NCBI GenBank assembly: GCA_030077755.1
Contig: JAQJZZ010000002.1
Span: 1-64,000 of the forward strand
Direction of reading: 5' to 3'
Source: Filosporella fistucella
Lineage: Eukaryota > Ascomycota > Leotiomycetes > Helotiales
DNA length: 64,000 bases
The position numbers and the translations under genes are program-made. Positions 45,620-56,051 of this stretch are shown here, one piece after another. Numbering within the stretch: position 1 is the first letter of the stretch; the number at the start of each line of letters is the position of its first letter. The notes beneath the pieces were generated by a model. That model saw only the letters and a list, made by a program, of their open reading frames with translations, was not told where the DNA came from and searched no databases.

Positions 45620-47376
45620 GTCAAAAGACGTTTGGGAGTGTATCAGTAAAGCTCAAGTAATTTGAATATCTGCATCACTAGTTCTAAAGGCAATTATGTA
45701 GAGCACCGGGAGCTATATGTTTTCTGATCCAGTCCTAAGAGGGGGCCGAAACTAGAGTCCTGCCGATCCAGACAGCTAGATCAAATTAATGGCTGTCACT
45801 GAAACTGGCGCATTGAGGAAGCCAACCATTACTATAGATAGCAGAATATGAAGTAGGACGTTATCAACTCCTTTTAGAAGGTGTCGTGCCCAAAGCTCGA
45901 CAAGCGCTTGAAAGCCAGGGCCAAATGTGACAAGTCTCCTACTGTCCTCGAAAATACAGCCTTAACCTTCGCCATGACAATTCTCGTGCGTCGTAGGCGC
46001 TTAATAGTGTATTGTGTGTGGAAGTTTTTTTAACAACTATAGGTGGCATATGTCAATTTGTTGGAAGGTGGTGGTGCAAGAAAAGAGCAGGGAGTACATA
46101 GACTGCAGAACTGTTGGAAATCTGGATTTGAGTGGTGATGAACGCCTTGTAGTACACCATGTGGGCATTTTGGCCCAGGTGGATGACAAGAGGCTTGCTC
46201 TAACGACTGCATCCAAACTGCAATGGCATGCCCTTCCAGGATTCAAGTCAATTCTGTTAGAAACAACATCCCGATACGACCAGTTGGAGTCGAGGGACTG
46301 TTCAAGGGAATCCATTCTGTGGTGAAGGATTCATGTAGGAGATGCAGTGAATATCGTGGTGCATCTTCCTCGGCGTATCAAAGATCATGCTTACTGATGG
46401 GTTGCAATCAGAGCCGACTTTCGCATTTCGGTCCGTCCCTACGTGTCGTTACCGTTGGATAATTGATTACGTCTCATTGGCGGTCCATGTTCTCGGGTCA
46501 CCAATAAAGGGCTTCAAATCAAGTGGAGTAGCTGAAGAACGGGAACAGATAAGACAATTTCTTCCATGCCGGTGCCAGCCCATCTGGGATCCCGTTGAAT
46601 TCGACTCATGTACTCTGCCCAGGGATTTGGTTGGCTCGAGCACAGCAGCCAGGAATCGTGGGGGTCGTCGGGGTCGTCGGGCTGGTGGGTGAGGTATTTG
46701 TTGCGGACAGGTAGTCGAGGTACGATAATGTCTCTTGCTGAATCTCATTCAAACGCATTATCGATTTATGGCAAAATTCCCAGTGTTCAAAAATATACTC
46801 AGAAATTACAATGATCTTATAAAGTTTGCTTTGCGCCGTTCATCGTTCGCTTCAGTCTGACATCCGCCATGGAAATTAAACAATCAACAGAACGTCTATG
46901 ATCATTAAAATTGTCACTCTTAATAAGCCCACCGATAAACTAATGTAGTTCCGGGGTACACTATTTCGCGGTAAGCCATTTCATTCTGGAAACTACTTGT
47001 ACAGGAAGAATGTACGGGTCGGCGGGAACAATTATACAGCATAATGTGCTTAAGTCAGATCCTCGCGTATTTCAGGGGAAGCTCCCCACAAAAACCACAG
47101 CAGCTCACTGTTGCAGAAATGTTCAACCTCCTAGCTTCGGCTTCAGTTATAAGTTTGCAGTCAATCATGGGGACTAGATTATTCTAGTCTCTACGAGGGA
47201 TCGCCGCTCTCATTTATATCAAGACACTCTGTTCTCCGATGACTGTTGATTAATAAGCGTTCTGCAGATTTTAGTCCACTGTCACGTGTGAAAGGTCCAC
47301 TACCTTAAATTTTCTCTGTGAAATCTTCTTTCATCAACTACATCTCAAGCCGTCAAAGGTCATATCTGATCTCAAA
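45620..47376. other. Long intergenic, no gene supported; Sng1 promoter at its right end
   Basis: About 1.76 kb. Between 46020 and 46750 the composition is more gene-like and short frames exist on both strands, but none shows a domain or linkable exons; it may be an old relic. A GTC(G)GGG tandem run lies near 46660-46685. The right end holds the Sng1 promoter with TCACGTG at 47282-47288, about 90 bp before the start codon. Confidence 0.45.
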
Positions 47377-48912
47377 ATGGCACTACTCCAATTGTACCCG
47401 AAGGCCAGAGAAAATCGCCTTCATGGTCGCGATCCGTCTACTCGTGCCCCCAGACATGGATTTCTCAAAGCTGCAGGGATGAACTTTCTGATGCTGCAAG
47501 TTCTGTTTCTTGCTCTCTTTGCGTACATCTTCGGCTCTCTGTTCCAACAAAGTCAGCACACGCATAATCTCAACATAGTGTTTGTAGACTACGATGGCGG
47601 TATCGTTGGGTCAGCGTTTAGAAACTCATATCAGAAGCTCAAAGGAGATTCATTTCCGTCAATTCGCGAAGAGACGCCTTCCAAATTTCCTAGGCCCGAA
47701 AATCTGAGAGAGGAAGTGTGTAGTGCACGCTCATGGGCAGCTGTTTACACCTCTCCGGGTGCCTCTGATCGACTGGAAAAGGCTCTCTCCGGTGGCTCCG
47801 AAGCCGCAAATTACAATCGTTCCGATGCCCTATTCTTCATATGGAATGAAGCACGCTACTCCGCTATTGTAGATACAGCGATTGCAGGAAACCTCCAGGC
47901 TCTTGCTGCTGCAGCTCGACTTCAATATACGGCCTCAAATGGGACCGGAGCAATGGAAAGCCTTAACTCTACCGATCCAGCTTCCATATCGGTCTTTGCC
48001 GATCCATGGACTTTGACAAGTCTGAACATTCAACCAACCACCCAAGGCTCGCGTCTCATCTATAACACACTTGTGATTATCCTTATACTTATCCAAGAAT
48101 TCTTCTATCTGGGAACGATCAACGGACTATACATGCAATTCAAGCTTTACTCACGATTCTATCCCCACCGAATCATAGCATTTCGCAATATGAACTCGGC
48201 CGCATATACTTTGATCGGCTCTCTATGCGTCACCGGAATGATCTGGGCATTTCGGGCAGGCTGGGATGTGAACGGGAACCAATTTGCTCTTACCTGGGCG
48301 ATACTCTGGCTATTTGCTCACCTCAACTTTCTCTGGTTGGACGTCTTCACCATCTGGTTTCCAGTTCAGTATGTCCCTATGGCACTTATCACATGGGTGA
48401 TTTTCAACGTCACCTCAATACTGGTACCCTTTGAGCTGTCTCCGGGCTTCTACCGCTGGGCATACGCTATGCCCGCACATGAAGTATATCAAGTATTGAC
48501 AGACGTCTGGTCTGGAGGCTGCAATCCGCAACTCTACTATGCTCTCCCAATTATGTTCGTAGAGGAGATATTGGGATTTCTCCTGAGTGCGCTTGGGGTA
48601 TATCGACGATGTCATTATGCTACTCTTGCAGATGAGGCACAAGAGAAGGCGGCCCAAGGGAGGCTCGATGCAGCGATGGAATTTGAGAGGCAGCGTGAAA
48701 GGGAGAGGAGAGAAACCCGTGAAGGGAGTGGTGACCTGGCACTCGAGCCGAAACAGACAGAAGAGGAGAGAGAGACTGAAAGAGAGGAGCTTGGTGAAGT
48801 CATCAGAAGAGAGAACACCAAAATACGAAGAGAGAGAAGGGAAAGCCGGGCGTGCAATTTTGGTCCATCTTTCGACTTGGCTTTTAATGGAGAGTCCAGC
48901 GATACACTTTAG
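47377..48912 (+). CDS. Sng1-family (DUF3533) membrane protein, nitrosoguanidine-resistance type
   Basis: 511 aa, single exon. One N-terminal TM (FLMLQVLFLALFAYIFGSLF), a long extracytoplasmic loop (residues about 55-225; HNLNIVFVDYDGGIVGSAF, LFFIWNEARYS), then a C-terminal multi-TM block (LIYNTLVIILILIQEFFYLG, TLIGSLCVTGMIWAF, the LTWAILWLFAHLNF-type segment, ALITWVIFNVTSILV, IMFVEEILGFLLSALG) and a charged, Glu/Arg-rich tail. Motifs PFELSPGFYRWAYAMPAHEVYQ fit DUF3533. Yeast Sng1 affects drug resistance and membrane lipid asymmetry; the exact role here is inferred. The start is the first ATG of the frame. Confidence 0.87.
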   Translation: MALLQLYPKARENRLHGRDPSTRAPRHGFLKAAGMNFLMLQVLFLALFAYIFGSLFQQSQHTHNLNIVFVDYDGGIVGSAFRNSYQKLKGDSFPSIREETPSKFPRPENLREEVCSARSWAAVYTSPGASDRLEKALSGGSEAANYNRSDALFFIWNEARYSAIVDTAIAGNLQALAAAARLQYTASNGTGAMESLNSTDPASISVFADPWTLTSLNIQPTTQGSRLIYNTLVIILILIQEFFYLGTINGLYMQFKLYSRFYPHRIIAFRNMNSAAYTLIGSLCVTGMIWAFRAGWDVNGNQFALTWAILWLFAHLNFLWLDVFTIWFPVQYVPMALITWVIFNVTSILVPFELSPGFYRWAYAMPAHEVYQVLTDVWSGGCNPQLYYALPIMFVEEILGFLLSALGVYRRCHYATLADEAQEKAAQGRLDAAMEFERQRERERRETREGSGDLALEPKQTEEERETEREELGEVIRRENTKIRRERRESRACNFGPSFDLAFNGESSDTL

Positions 48913-49092
48913 GCGGATGATGCTTATTGCCGGGGTTCGAAGACATGTATGAAATACTGTAAAGCTAAGCAACTGGTTGGCTGTAAAGTGTGTAATAATG
49001 AATTTGATTGCGTACCAGACCAGGGCCCGCAAACATCTAAAAAATAGCCGTGATTCGGCAACGCAACGCCAGAAACAAACCTACATGTACAA

Positions 49093-50268
49093 TTATGGGT
49101 GATATATCCACTCTCCCTCATTGAACACGATTTCAAACTCCACGTTCTCGAATGTCCCCACTGCAGCATACAAATCGTTGAACCCTTCCAAGCCAGTCAC
49201 TGGCAAATCTTCTTCTGCATCTCCTTCTTCGTGAAGGTTCCAGCTGCCAGCTTTACTGCCATCCCGAGTGAAGAATATCTCGACATCAATGGGTACTTGA
49301 AGCGTGGTTCTTGCGGGTCCATCATCGTATGCAGGTGGGGCGTTGAGGTCCTTCCCATGAAAGGTCATGCCGATACCCAAAGTTTCTCCAGCTTTAAATG
49401 GTTGTGTGAAGTCCTTCCCACCCCATCTATCATTGATATACTTGCTTCCATCATCGCCATGAACGGCAAGACACCCTCTGTGCCAGCCTGGAAGTCTGAA
49501 TGTGGGATATGGAGGTGCAGCAAAGCCCATAGCTAGACTGACTTCCCTGCGATTTTTTGGAGAGATCCTGACTTCATAGTATATTGTCTTCGGTTTGCTG
49601 GTTCTTAAAGGCGAGTGTGTCATTACTGAATATAACGGAAGCGTGCTTGTAATGCAGGAATCTGGACAGCTGGCTTTCGTCTTGCCTGCCCACACACCGG
49701 GTCTTGGACGTTCAAGATCGCCTTGATAACTGCGAGGTTTGATGACTCCAATCTCTCCTCTTGCCAATGACTCTAAAGCAGCTTCAGGGAATGTGACTGG
49801 AGGTGTCATTGGATTTTGCATGCACCATGATTCACCCTGCTCTGCCTCTTGTTCGGTAGCATTGTTCGTCGAGCTACGTTGATTGCCCAGCGAAGGGGGA
49901 GGAGGAAGGAGTGAGGTATCTGGGACAGCGGTCTGCCAGTCATGATATGGCTCCTGAGCAGGCGGCGGACCTGGAGGTGGTGCATAGTTATCGTGAGAAG
50001 GAGGGGCATATTCGGAGTGATTTGGGGGAGGGCCTGATGGAGGGGAGTATTCATTGCGATTCGGTGGTGGACCAGCGGGAGCGCCGTAAATTTCTGGACT
50101 TTGATGAGAAGGAGGAGGGCCGGGAGGTGGATTGTATTTGTCGTTGTACGGCATCTTTACTGAAGTTTGGCGTTGCGGCTTTGCTTCAACGGGTCTGGAG
50201 TTGAGGTTCTGGTCGTTGTTCATGCGGGAGGATGGATCCTCTCCTTTCAAGTTGCTGCCAAAACACAT
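49093..50268 (-). CDS. SPRY-domain protein with Pro-rich N terminus
   Basis: 391 aa, single exon. Starts MCFGS, then a disordered N-terminal half with repeated PPGPPP and Asn/Tyr blocks, then a SPRY-like beta-sandwich from about 190 to the end (TIYYEVRISP, VSLAMGFAAPPYPTFRLPGWHRG, LAVHGDDGSKYIND, LGIGMTF, VEIFFTRDG, LYAAVGTF). SPRY proteins bind partner peptides; related fungal proteins (Ssh4/Ear1 type) adapt membrane cargo for ubiquitination, but no TM or PY motif is clear here. The target is unknown. Convergent with Sng1 (180 bp apart). Confidence 0.8.
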   Translation of the reverse strand: MCFGSNLKGEDPSSRMNNDQNLNSRPVEAKPQRQTSVKMPYNDKYNPPPGPPPSHQSPEIYGAPAGPPPNRNEYSPPSGPPPNHSEYAPPSHDNYAPPPGPPPAQEPYHDWQTAVPDTSLLPPPPSLGNQRSSTNNATEQEAEQGESWCMQNPMTPPVTFPEAALESLARGEIGVIKPRSYQGDLERPRPGVWAGKTKASCPDSCITSTLPLYSVMTHSPLRTSKPKTIYYEVRISPKNRREVSLAMGFAAPPYPTFRLPGWHRGCLAVHGDDGSKYINDRWGGKDFTQPFKAGETLGIGMTFHGKDLNAPPAYDDGPARTTLQVPIDVEIFFTRDGSKAGSWNLHEEGDAEEDLPVTGLEGFNDLYAAVGTFENVEFEIVFNEGEWIYHP

Positions 50269-50774
50269 TATGAAATAGTTGAAGGTGAAACAAAGAGCGA
50301 AATGCGTACTTGACCTTATTATGAGAGATTATTGCCTCTGACAAGTAGTGAATGGGCTGTGCACTCGGGTGATATTGATTTCGTTGCGACGGGAGCATCA
50401 TCGATTGTTCCGCCAAGAGAGGCGCATTGAAAGCGGCAAATAACGGCAGAATCATCGGGCCCTGCTCTGTATGGCATAGTAGCTTTCTGCCTCGGCATGG
50501 CAACCTGGAAGATGCAGTGTTCCATCAATTGACCACTGCTTGGTCGTAGTTTATGACAATTTCAATTCGACAGCATCAACATGCTCTACTGAACACCGAG
50601 TATCTGTTCAAGGTCGATAAGAGATTCTCTTCTTATTCCGCTGTCATTTCAACTCTCCACTTTCAGTTACAGACTTTGTCTGAGCAACACAAATCATTTA
50701 TTTCAACCACAGTCTACGAAAACCTAAGTGCCGAATCAACCGGTGATAATTGCTCTAAGAGGTACCATCACGCC
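50269..50774. promoter_or_regulatory. Bidirectional promoter region (SPRY and amidase genes)
   Basis: 506 bp between the two divergent start codons. The amidase frame is open upstream to an ATG at 50553, but that stretch has low-complexity, non-domain sequence and I treat it as 5' UTR. Confidence 0.4.
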
Positions 50775-52684
50775 ATGGATAGTCGAAAGTCAAAACCTCA
50801 GTCGTTCTTTGGATACCCTCGCATTGTCGAAGGGCCCGCCACTCCTTATCAAAAGTCCGAAGATGCAAATCCTGTCTTCAGAGGTACACTCCTTGTGATC
50901 GGAGCATGGCTGTAAGTTGACTTGTCTGTAGAGAGGTAACTCAGTAGCTAATCTCTCAGTGTATCTAAGCTCAACTTCGTCCAGGGAATATTATGGTCAA
51001 ATGCAGGTTTTAACGGACTTAGAAATCTTCCACATCTGAATCAATATACGGAAAGATGGGATGTGAGTTCTTTTAGTTCCCCGTTCAGGATTACCAGATC
51101 AGCTGACCAACACTCAAGCCCACCGTCATTCCTCTGAGGCCTTCAGATGCCGTGCTTGAAAGTCCGAGACTGGACTCAGAATCTTTCCCCATGCTTCCTG
51201 GGAATGTACCGGGACGATATCGGTCTGTCTCTGAATACCATGCCATGTTCCTCTCGGGTCAGCTCACACCTTTGGCGGTAGCAGAGTCTCTTCTCCCACT
51301 TATCCAGAGAGGGATGGAGTCAGCGTCTCACCATTCGACTGCATTCATCGATACAAATGTTGAATTGGTATTGAAAGCCGCACGAGCATCTACCCAGAGA
51401 TACCAAGAAGGAAAGTCTCTAGGAATTCTGGATGGAATTCCAACTGCTATTAAAGACGAGAGCGATGTGACTGGGTATCGGACAACAGGCGGGCGTATAA
51501 TGGACCATACCGTCTTTCCAATTGCAGAAAAGTCCGCATACCCAGTGGCACAATGGGAGAATGCTGGTGTGGTCATTCTCGGCAAACTCAACATGCATGA
51601 GCTTGGGGCTGATACTACGAATAATAACCCAAATTGGGGAACGCCACTCAATCCTCACAACGAAAACTATTACACTGGAGGGTCGTCTGGAGGTGCAGCA
51701 TACGCAGTGGCTGCCGGGCTTGTTCCATTTGCACTTGGGGCTGACGGAGGAGGCAGTATTCGTATCCCCGCGTCTTTTTGCGGAGTCTATGGACTGAAGC
51801 CATCTCATCATAGACTTGAGGATACTGGATCTACAGTCACGGTCACAGGACCGCTTGCTGCATCAATGTCTGATCTTGAGGCTGCATATCGCATCATATC
51901 TGTGCCCGACCAAACCGACCCGGTCTGCGCATTGTTTTCACCGTCATCGGGTTCTTCCGGTACTACCAAAGTTTTAGGTATCTATAAAGCTTGGTTCGAG
52001 CGTGCGGATGATTCCGTATTGAAGATCTGCAATCAAACTGTTCAGTACTTCAAAACGAAATTGGGCTATGAAATTGTAGACATCACCATCCCTTACGTGG
52101 TTGAAGGTCAACTTGCTCATGCCATGACGATTCTCTCTGAAATGGCCATCCGAGCCAAAACTACACCCCTCAGCCCGAAAAATTGGCTCAGCGGTTTAAA
52201 TCCGGCGAACATAGTCCTTCTCACAGTCGGCGCGCAGACTCCAGCTCAAGACTATCTTCTCGCTCAACAGTTACGTAACATGATCATGCAGCACCTGGCA
52301 TTCTTGTATAACAAGTATCCGGGACTTATTATTGTCACTCCTACTACTCCTATGGCGGGTTGGCCAATTGCTTCCAAAGGTGACCTGAAACATGGCATCA
52401 CAGATGGCAATACCAGTATCCGAAACATGGAGTACGTTTGGCTTGCAAATTTCTGTGGAAACCCTGCGATAAGCTGTCCCGTTGGTTACATTGAGCCTGT
52501 AAAGGGGGAGGGAAATATTCCGGTAGGGCTGATGGGAATGGGGGAGTGGGGCAGCGAAGACACGCTTCTTGCTTGGGGACGAGAGTGTGAGGGTTGGCTT
52601 AGTGAGGTTTACCCAGGTGGAAGACAACTACCCTTGAACTGGGAGGATGTCGTCGTGAATGCAAAAGGCGAGGGACTCTCATGA
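50775..52684 (+). CDS. Amidase-signature family hydrolase
   Basis: Hydrolyses an amide bond by the Ser-Ser-Lys mechanism. 601 aa in three exons: 50775-50911, 50960-51062, 51119-52684; phases agree. Catalytic residues are visible: Lys192 (TAIKDESD), cis-Ser269 (YTGGSSGG) and nucleophile Ser293 ([12 protein letters not shown]); the spacing of 24 between the two serines matches the family. The usual GLKPSHHR and [13 protein letters not shown] segments follow. No signal peptide. The substrate cannot be deduced; fungal members include acetamidases and fatty-acid-amide hydrolases. Start at [11 protein letters not shown] is the most natural ATG. Confidence 0.87.
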
Positions 52685-52813
52685 ACTGGGCAATTATACT
52701 TCTATTTGAAGGTGAATTAAGTCCTTATCCCCACTTTCTTTCTTCGGTCGTCTATTATTATATTCTCTAGCTTCGAAAGAATATTTCGCATGCCTTTGGA
52801 AAGAGTGGGCCCA

Positions 52814-53677
52814 TTATGACCTGTCTCCGAACATCAATTTTCCAGTTGCAACCAATTTCTTGAATTCCCACGGATCTTCAAAGATTCTCACCTTGGGCAC
52901 TGGACTTGGAGGATCGTAATCCCACGCCCATTCCATCTCCTCCTGGCACACACTTCGTATGCGCTCCACGTCCCATTTTCTTTCTTTGGGAACTATGATC
53001 ACCAGCTCCTTCAATTTCTTGAACCCCCTCAGACCGCGCAAGTCTCTCCCGGAATGCGTCATGCGTGTAACATGGTTGGTGCTATCCTGACTCCGCACCC
53101 ATTCATCTTTCTCAACCTGATGGACCACGGCCAGATATTTCAAGTTTCCCAATACCGGCTCGTGAATCAGGCTCGTCATGTATGTGGCGCCGATGCTGTA
53201 GAAGGCGTATAGCCATTTGAAATTGTGGACAAATACGATTTCACTTTCGATGTTGCAGTATAGAGTAGAGACTGAATGGAAATCCATGCCAAAGATCCTT
53301 TGTTGGGGTCTTCCACTCGTGTGAGAGTAAGTTCGCTCAATGAGAGACACGTGAAGAGAGAATTTTCCATTCCTCTTCAGCCTATGCTCGTCATCTGTTG
53401 CAGGAAGTGTGAGTTGATAGTATCTCAGTCCGATTTCTCTTGAATCATGGCAAGCGTGAAGGAGAGAAGATATCGGCTGTCGAGGTAGTTTGGGGAAAAG
53501 GACTCGTTTCTGGCGAGGTGGAGGTGAAGGCTGGCCTGAGATGTGAATTCCGAGACCCTCCCGTGGGAGGTACTCGTCTGTCCACCAGACCTCGGTGATT
53601 TGATGCTTTGGGATAGAAGCTTCCCATATTTGGGTGCGAAGCTCTCTGGGAAGCTCTTTGAATTGATGGAAAGTCAT
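52814..53677 (-). CDS. 2EXR-domain protein of unknown function
   Basis: 287 aa, single exon. Opens with the fungal 2EXR pattern (FKELPRELRTQIWEASIP), then LPRQPISSLLHACHDSREIG, and a C-terminal conserved block (LKYLAVVHQVE, LKELVIIVPKE). These proteins form large, lineage-expanded families in filamentous ascomycetes with no assigned function. Convergent with the amidase (129 bp apart). A perfect GTCACGTGAC palindrome lies 286 bp upstream of the start. Confidence 0.82.
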   Translation of the reverse strand: MTFHQFKELPRELRTQIWEASIPKHQITEVWWTDEYLPREGLGIHISGQPSPPPRQKRVLFPKLPRQPISSLLHACHDSREIGLRYYQLTLPATDDEHRLKRNGKFSLHVSLIERTYSHTSGRPQQRIFGMDFHSVSTLYCNIESEIVFVHNFKWLYAFYSIGATYMTSLIHEPVLGNLKYLAVVHQVEKDEWVRSQDSTNHVTRMTHSGRDLRGLRGFKKLKELVIIVPKERKWDVERIRSVCQEEMEWAWDYDPPSPVPKVRIFEDPWEFKKLVATGKLMFGDRS

Positions 53678-54051
53678 GATGTTTGCTCTTGAAGAAGTAG
53701 ATCCAGGCAGAGATTGAAGGTGGTGGCCTTGAAGGAAGGTTCAGCTCAGATGGTGTCTGAGACATGAGGCTGATTTGTGGCGCCAATTGACGCAACAAAA
53801 ATGTTCATAATCTCGAATTCTGTGATTGATTCTCCTTCAATCACTAATTATGGCAAGCCGCTTGGTATCTACTGTTTATTCGGCTGTTATATCAGATTCT
53901 CTACCAAGAAGCAAATGCTTGAAGATTTGAAGCTCCTCTTACTGTGTAGAGGGAAGGGTGTTGTCACGTGACATAGACCTTCCTCCACCGAGCTTAGGTA
54001 CCTTTGCGTGTTCGAATCATCAAATTTTGGTATAAGGACCTTAGGAGCATC
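53678..54051. promoter_or_regulatory. Promoter of the 2EXR gene with a GTCACGTGAC palindrome
   Basis: The 10-bp perfect palindrome at 53963-53972 contains the TCACGTGA E-box recognised by bHLH factors such as Cbf1. No gene in the remainder, which is also the 3' flank of the F-box gene. Confidence 0.4.
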
Positions 54052-55644
54052 TCATTGGAACCAGTAAGTCCTCGGATCGTAACCTTTCTCTGTCAAGTCA
54101 GAATTTGGAAAATAAGTCTTCAATCCAAGCTGCAATAATTCGAAAGATACACCCCTTCCACTGGACTCCCTAGCCCATGTATATATCTTTAATGACTTGA
54201 TACCAGCACACGACCATTCGGGATGCGGAGACTGCTCAAGTTCTTTCCCATCCCCGCAGCCTAGGCTAACCATATTCAAGTTTGGCAGCAAGCTGCAAAA
54301 TGCAGCTAAATGATGCAAGGGTGTTCTTTCATGATAAGTGGTTCCTGCAAACTCCGAACTAGTGGCGAACTCTGGATGTCCCAGGTGCAAAACTTCCAGT
54401 GCCGGAAGCTGTTCTGCAATTTGGTGGTAAAGATCGAGATGCAGTATATCAAGGAAATTGGGCGCCACACTCAGTCGCAGAACCTTCAACTTGGTCATCA
54501 CTGGGAAGAAGCTGAGAGCTTTCCGGAGATCCTCGGGTAATATTCGCGGTGCTGGTCTCTTATCACACTCAGGGCACGTACTAAACCAACCCCCTCCGGC
54601 AAGTGCTAATTCTATTAAGTCGTCAAGTCGGCAATTTCTAGCTGCAGCTGAGACAATATCGATGAAGAGTTCTCCGCTCGTTTGCGTAGGGAATTTGATG
54701 TTCAAAAGGGTGAGTTGAGGTGAATCGAGACCTTCGAAGAAGAAGGATGGAGATTGCTCTCCAGCGTCTTTGAGGCAACCAGTCCCGGCGTGAACTGTGA
54801 GGTTTAGCCAGAGAGTCTTCAGTGCTGGGAGGTATTTCTTCTCAAATGACTTGATCTTTTGAGATCGCCAGCATTTGCTGAGACCAATAGTGAGATGCTC
54901 GATTGTCGACTTCTCGAGTATTTCACATCTCAATGGTAGCTCTTTGAAGGAAAACGCCATGTGTCTTCCTCCCGATAGCCTTGGATCAAGACGCAGATGG
55001 TTTAGGGGTGAGTCGGTGATCAATTTCGCAGGAAGGATACCTTCGCCGTCTCGGATAAAGATGTACTGGAGATTCGGCGTCCCAACTTTCTCCAATTGGG
55101 AGAGGAGCTTTACAACCACACTTTCTGATTGTTTCTCCTGAATGTACTTGATGTGCAATTTTGTCAGACTTTTCGCCGATATCCCTACAAACGGTAAGAG
55201 GAGCTCCTCTACGATATTTGAAACACGTAGACATCTCAGATTTGGAAGGAACTCTGACGGCGGACGCAGGCTGGCAATCTCTTCCCAAAGCTCGGTCCAC
55301 GTCTTCAGATGCTCTGACTGCCACTTTTTCTTTCCCCGTGGTTTCTGAAAAGGCACTGGAAGTGGGATGATCTTAGCTATATCCTTGCTCTCTAACACAA
55401 TTTTTTGAACCTTCCGTGAGTAAAAGTCAAGGCGGCAAAGGTCCTCAGCCTTGATCGGTCTGGTTGTTGTGTCTGGTGAGAGGCATTTTATGAATGGGGT
55501 GACAGAATGAAGAGTGCGCCATTGTTCATTTGTCGCGAAGTCGAACATTTCTTGACCTGTCTGTGCAAGCTGAGCGAGGTCTCGAGCCTCAAGGCGCTCG
55601 AAAATTAAGCACCTAATATCGTCGATTTGCCATGCAAGATGCAT
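54052..55644 (-). CDS. F-box-like / leucine-rich protein
   Basis: 530 aa, single exon, starting at ATG 55644 (MHLAWQIDDIRCLIFERL), where the F-box-like motif begins as in many fungal F-box proteins. An in-frame ATG at 55731 would add 29 residues. The F-box-like helices (residues 1-45; ARDLAQLAQTGQEMFDFATN) are followed by WRTLHSVTPFIKCL, then irregular leucine-rich stretches (LRCLRVSNIVEELLLPFVG, LPALEVLHLGHPEF, LLPNLNMVSLGCGDG). Probably a substrate receptor of SCF ubiquitin ligases; the target is unknown. Confidence 0.78.
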   Translation of the reverse strand: MHLAWQIDDIRCLIFERLEARDLAQLAQTGQEMFDFATNEQWRTLHSVTPFIKCLSPDTTTRPIKAEDLCRLDFYSRKVQKIVLESKDIAKIIPLPVPFQKPRGKKKWQSEHLKTWTELWEEIASLRPPSEFLPNLRCLRVSNIVEELLLPFVGISAKSLTKLHIKYIQEKQSESVVVKLLSQLEKVGTPNLQYIFIRDGEGILPAKLITDSPLNHLRLDPRLSGGRHMAFSFKELPLRCEILEKSTIEHLTIGLSKCWRSQKIKSFEKKYLPALKTLWLNLTVHAGTGCLKDAGEQSPSFFFEGLDSPQLTLLNIKFPTQTSGELFIDIVSAAARNCRLDDLIELALAGGGWFSTCPECDKRPAPRILPEDLRKALSFFPVMTKLKVLRLSVAPNFLDILHLDLYHQIAEQLPALEVLHLGHPEFATSSEFAGTTYHERTPLHHLAAFCSLLPNLNMVSLGCGDGKELEQSPHPEWSCAGIKSLKIYTWARESSGRGVSFELLQLGLKTYFPNSDLTEKGYDPRTYWFQ

Positions 55645-55731
55645 CGTGTGAGTTTTGATAGAAACCTGAATGGTGTACAGCAGGAAGCTTCCTTCTGGCG
55701 GGGATCCGTAGAGATGAAAGTAAGGTACCAT

Positions 55732-56051
55732 TTCCAGAGTATAGTGTGGATGCTTAAGATTCCCTAGGCTTGTGGCCAGGTTCTTCGAATCATAGCTTCC
55801 AGCGCTGCGCCCCTCTATTTTCGGGTTTCTCGTAGCCTAATTCGGCCTACAATTAGCCTGCAGCCGTCACTCTGTATTACCTCGTATCTCTCTCGTCCGT
55901 CGTTGGCTCACTCACTACTTGCTGGTTCAGGGGCATTTTAAACAATCCATATTAAACTTGGAAATGTCGCAAGGTTTTTTCTACTGTATGAGTCTATCTC
56001 AAATCAAGTTGGGGGTTGTATCCAGCTTCTACATGTTCACTATCCATTATT
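55732..56051. other. Intergenic, no gene seen
   Basis: 320 bp between the F-box gene's longest possible 5' end and the 3' end of the dynamin-like gene; probably the F-box promoter. Confidence 0.45.

Noticed and set aside
46014..46750. Open frames on both strands in the gap before Sng1
   Set aside because: None has a recognisable domain, and no chain of exons could be built. Composition alone is not enough.
50553..50774. N-terminal extension of the amidase from an ATG at 50553
   Set aside because: The frame is open but the sequence is unlike amidase N termini. ATG 50775 gives a normal start.
53995..54030. tRNA-like B-box word (GTTCGAATC)
   Set aside because: No A box at the right distance and no cloverleaf could be drawn.
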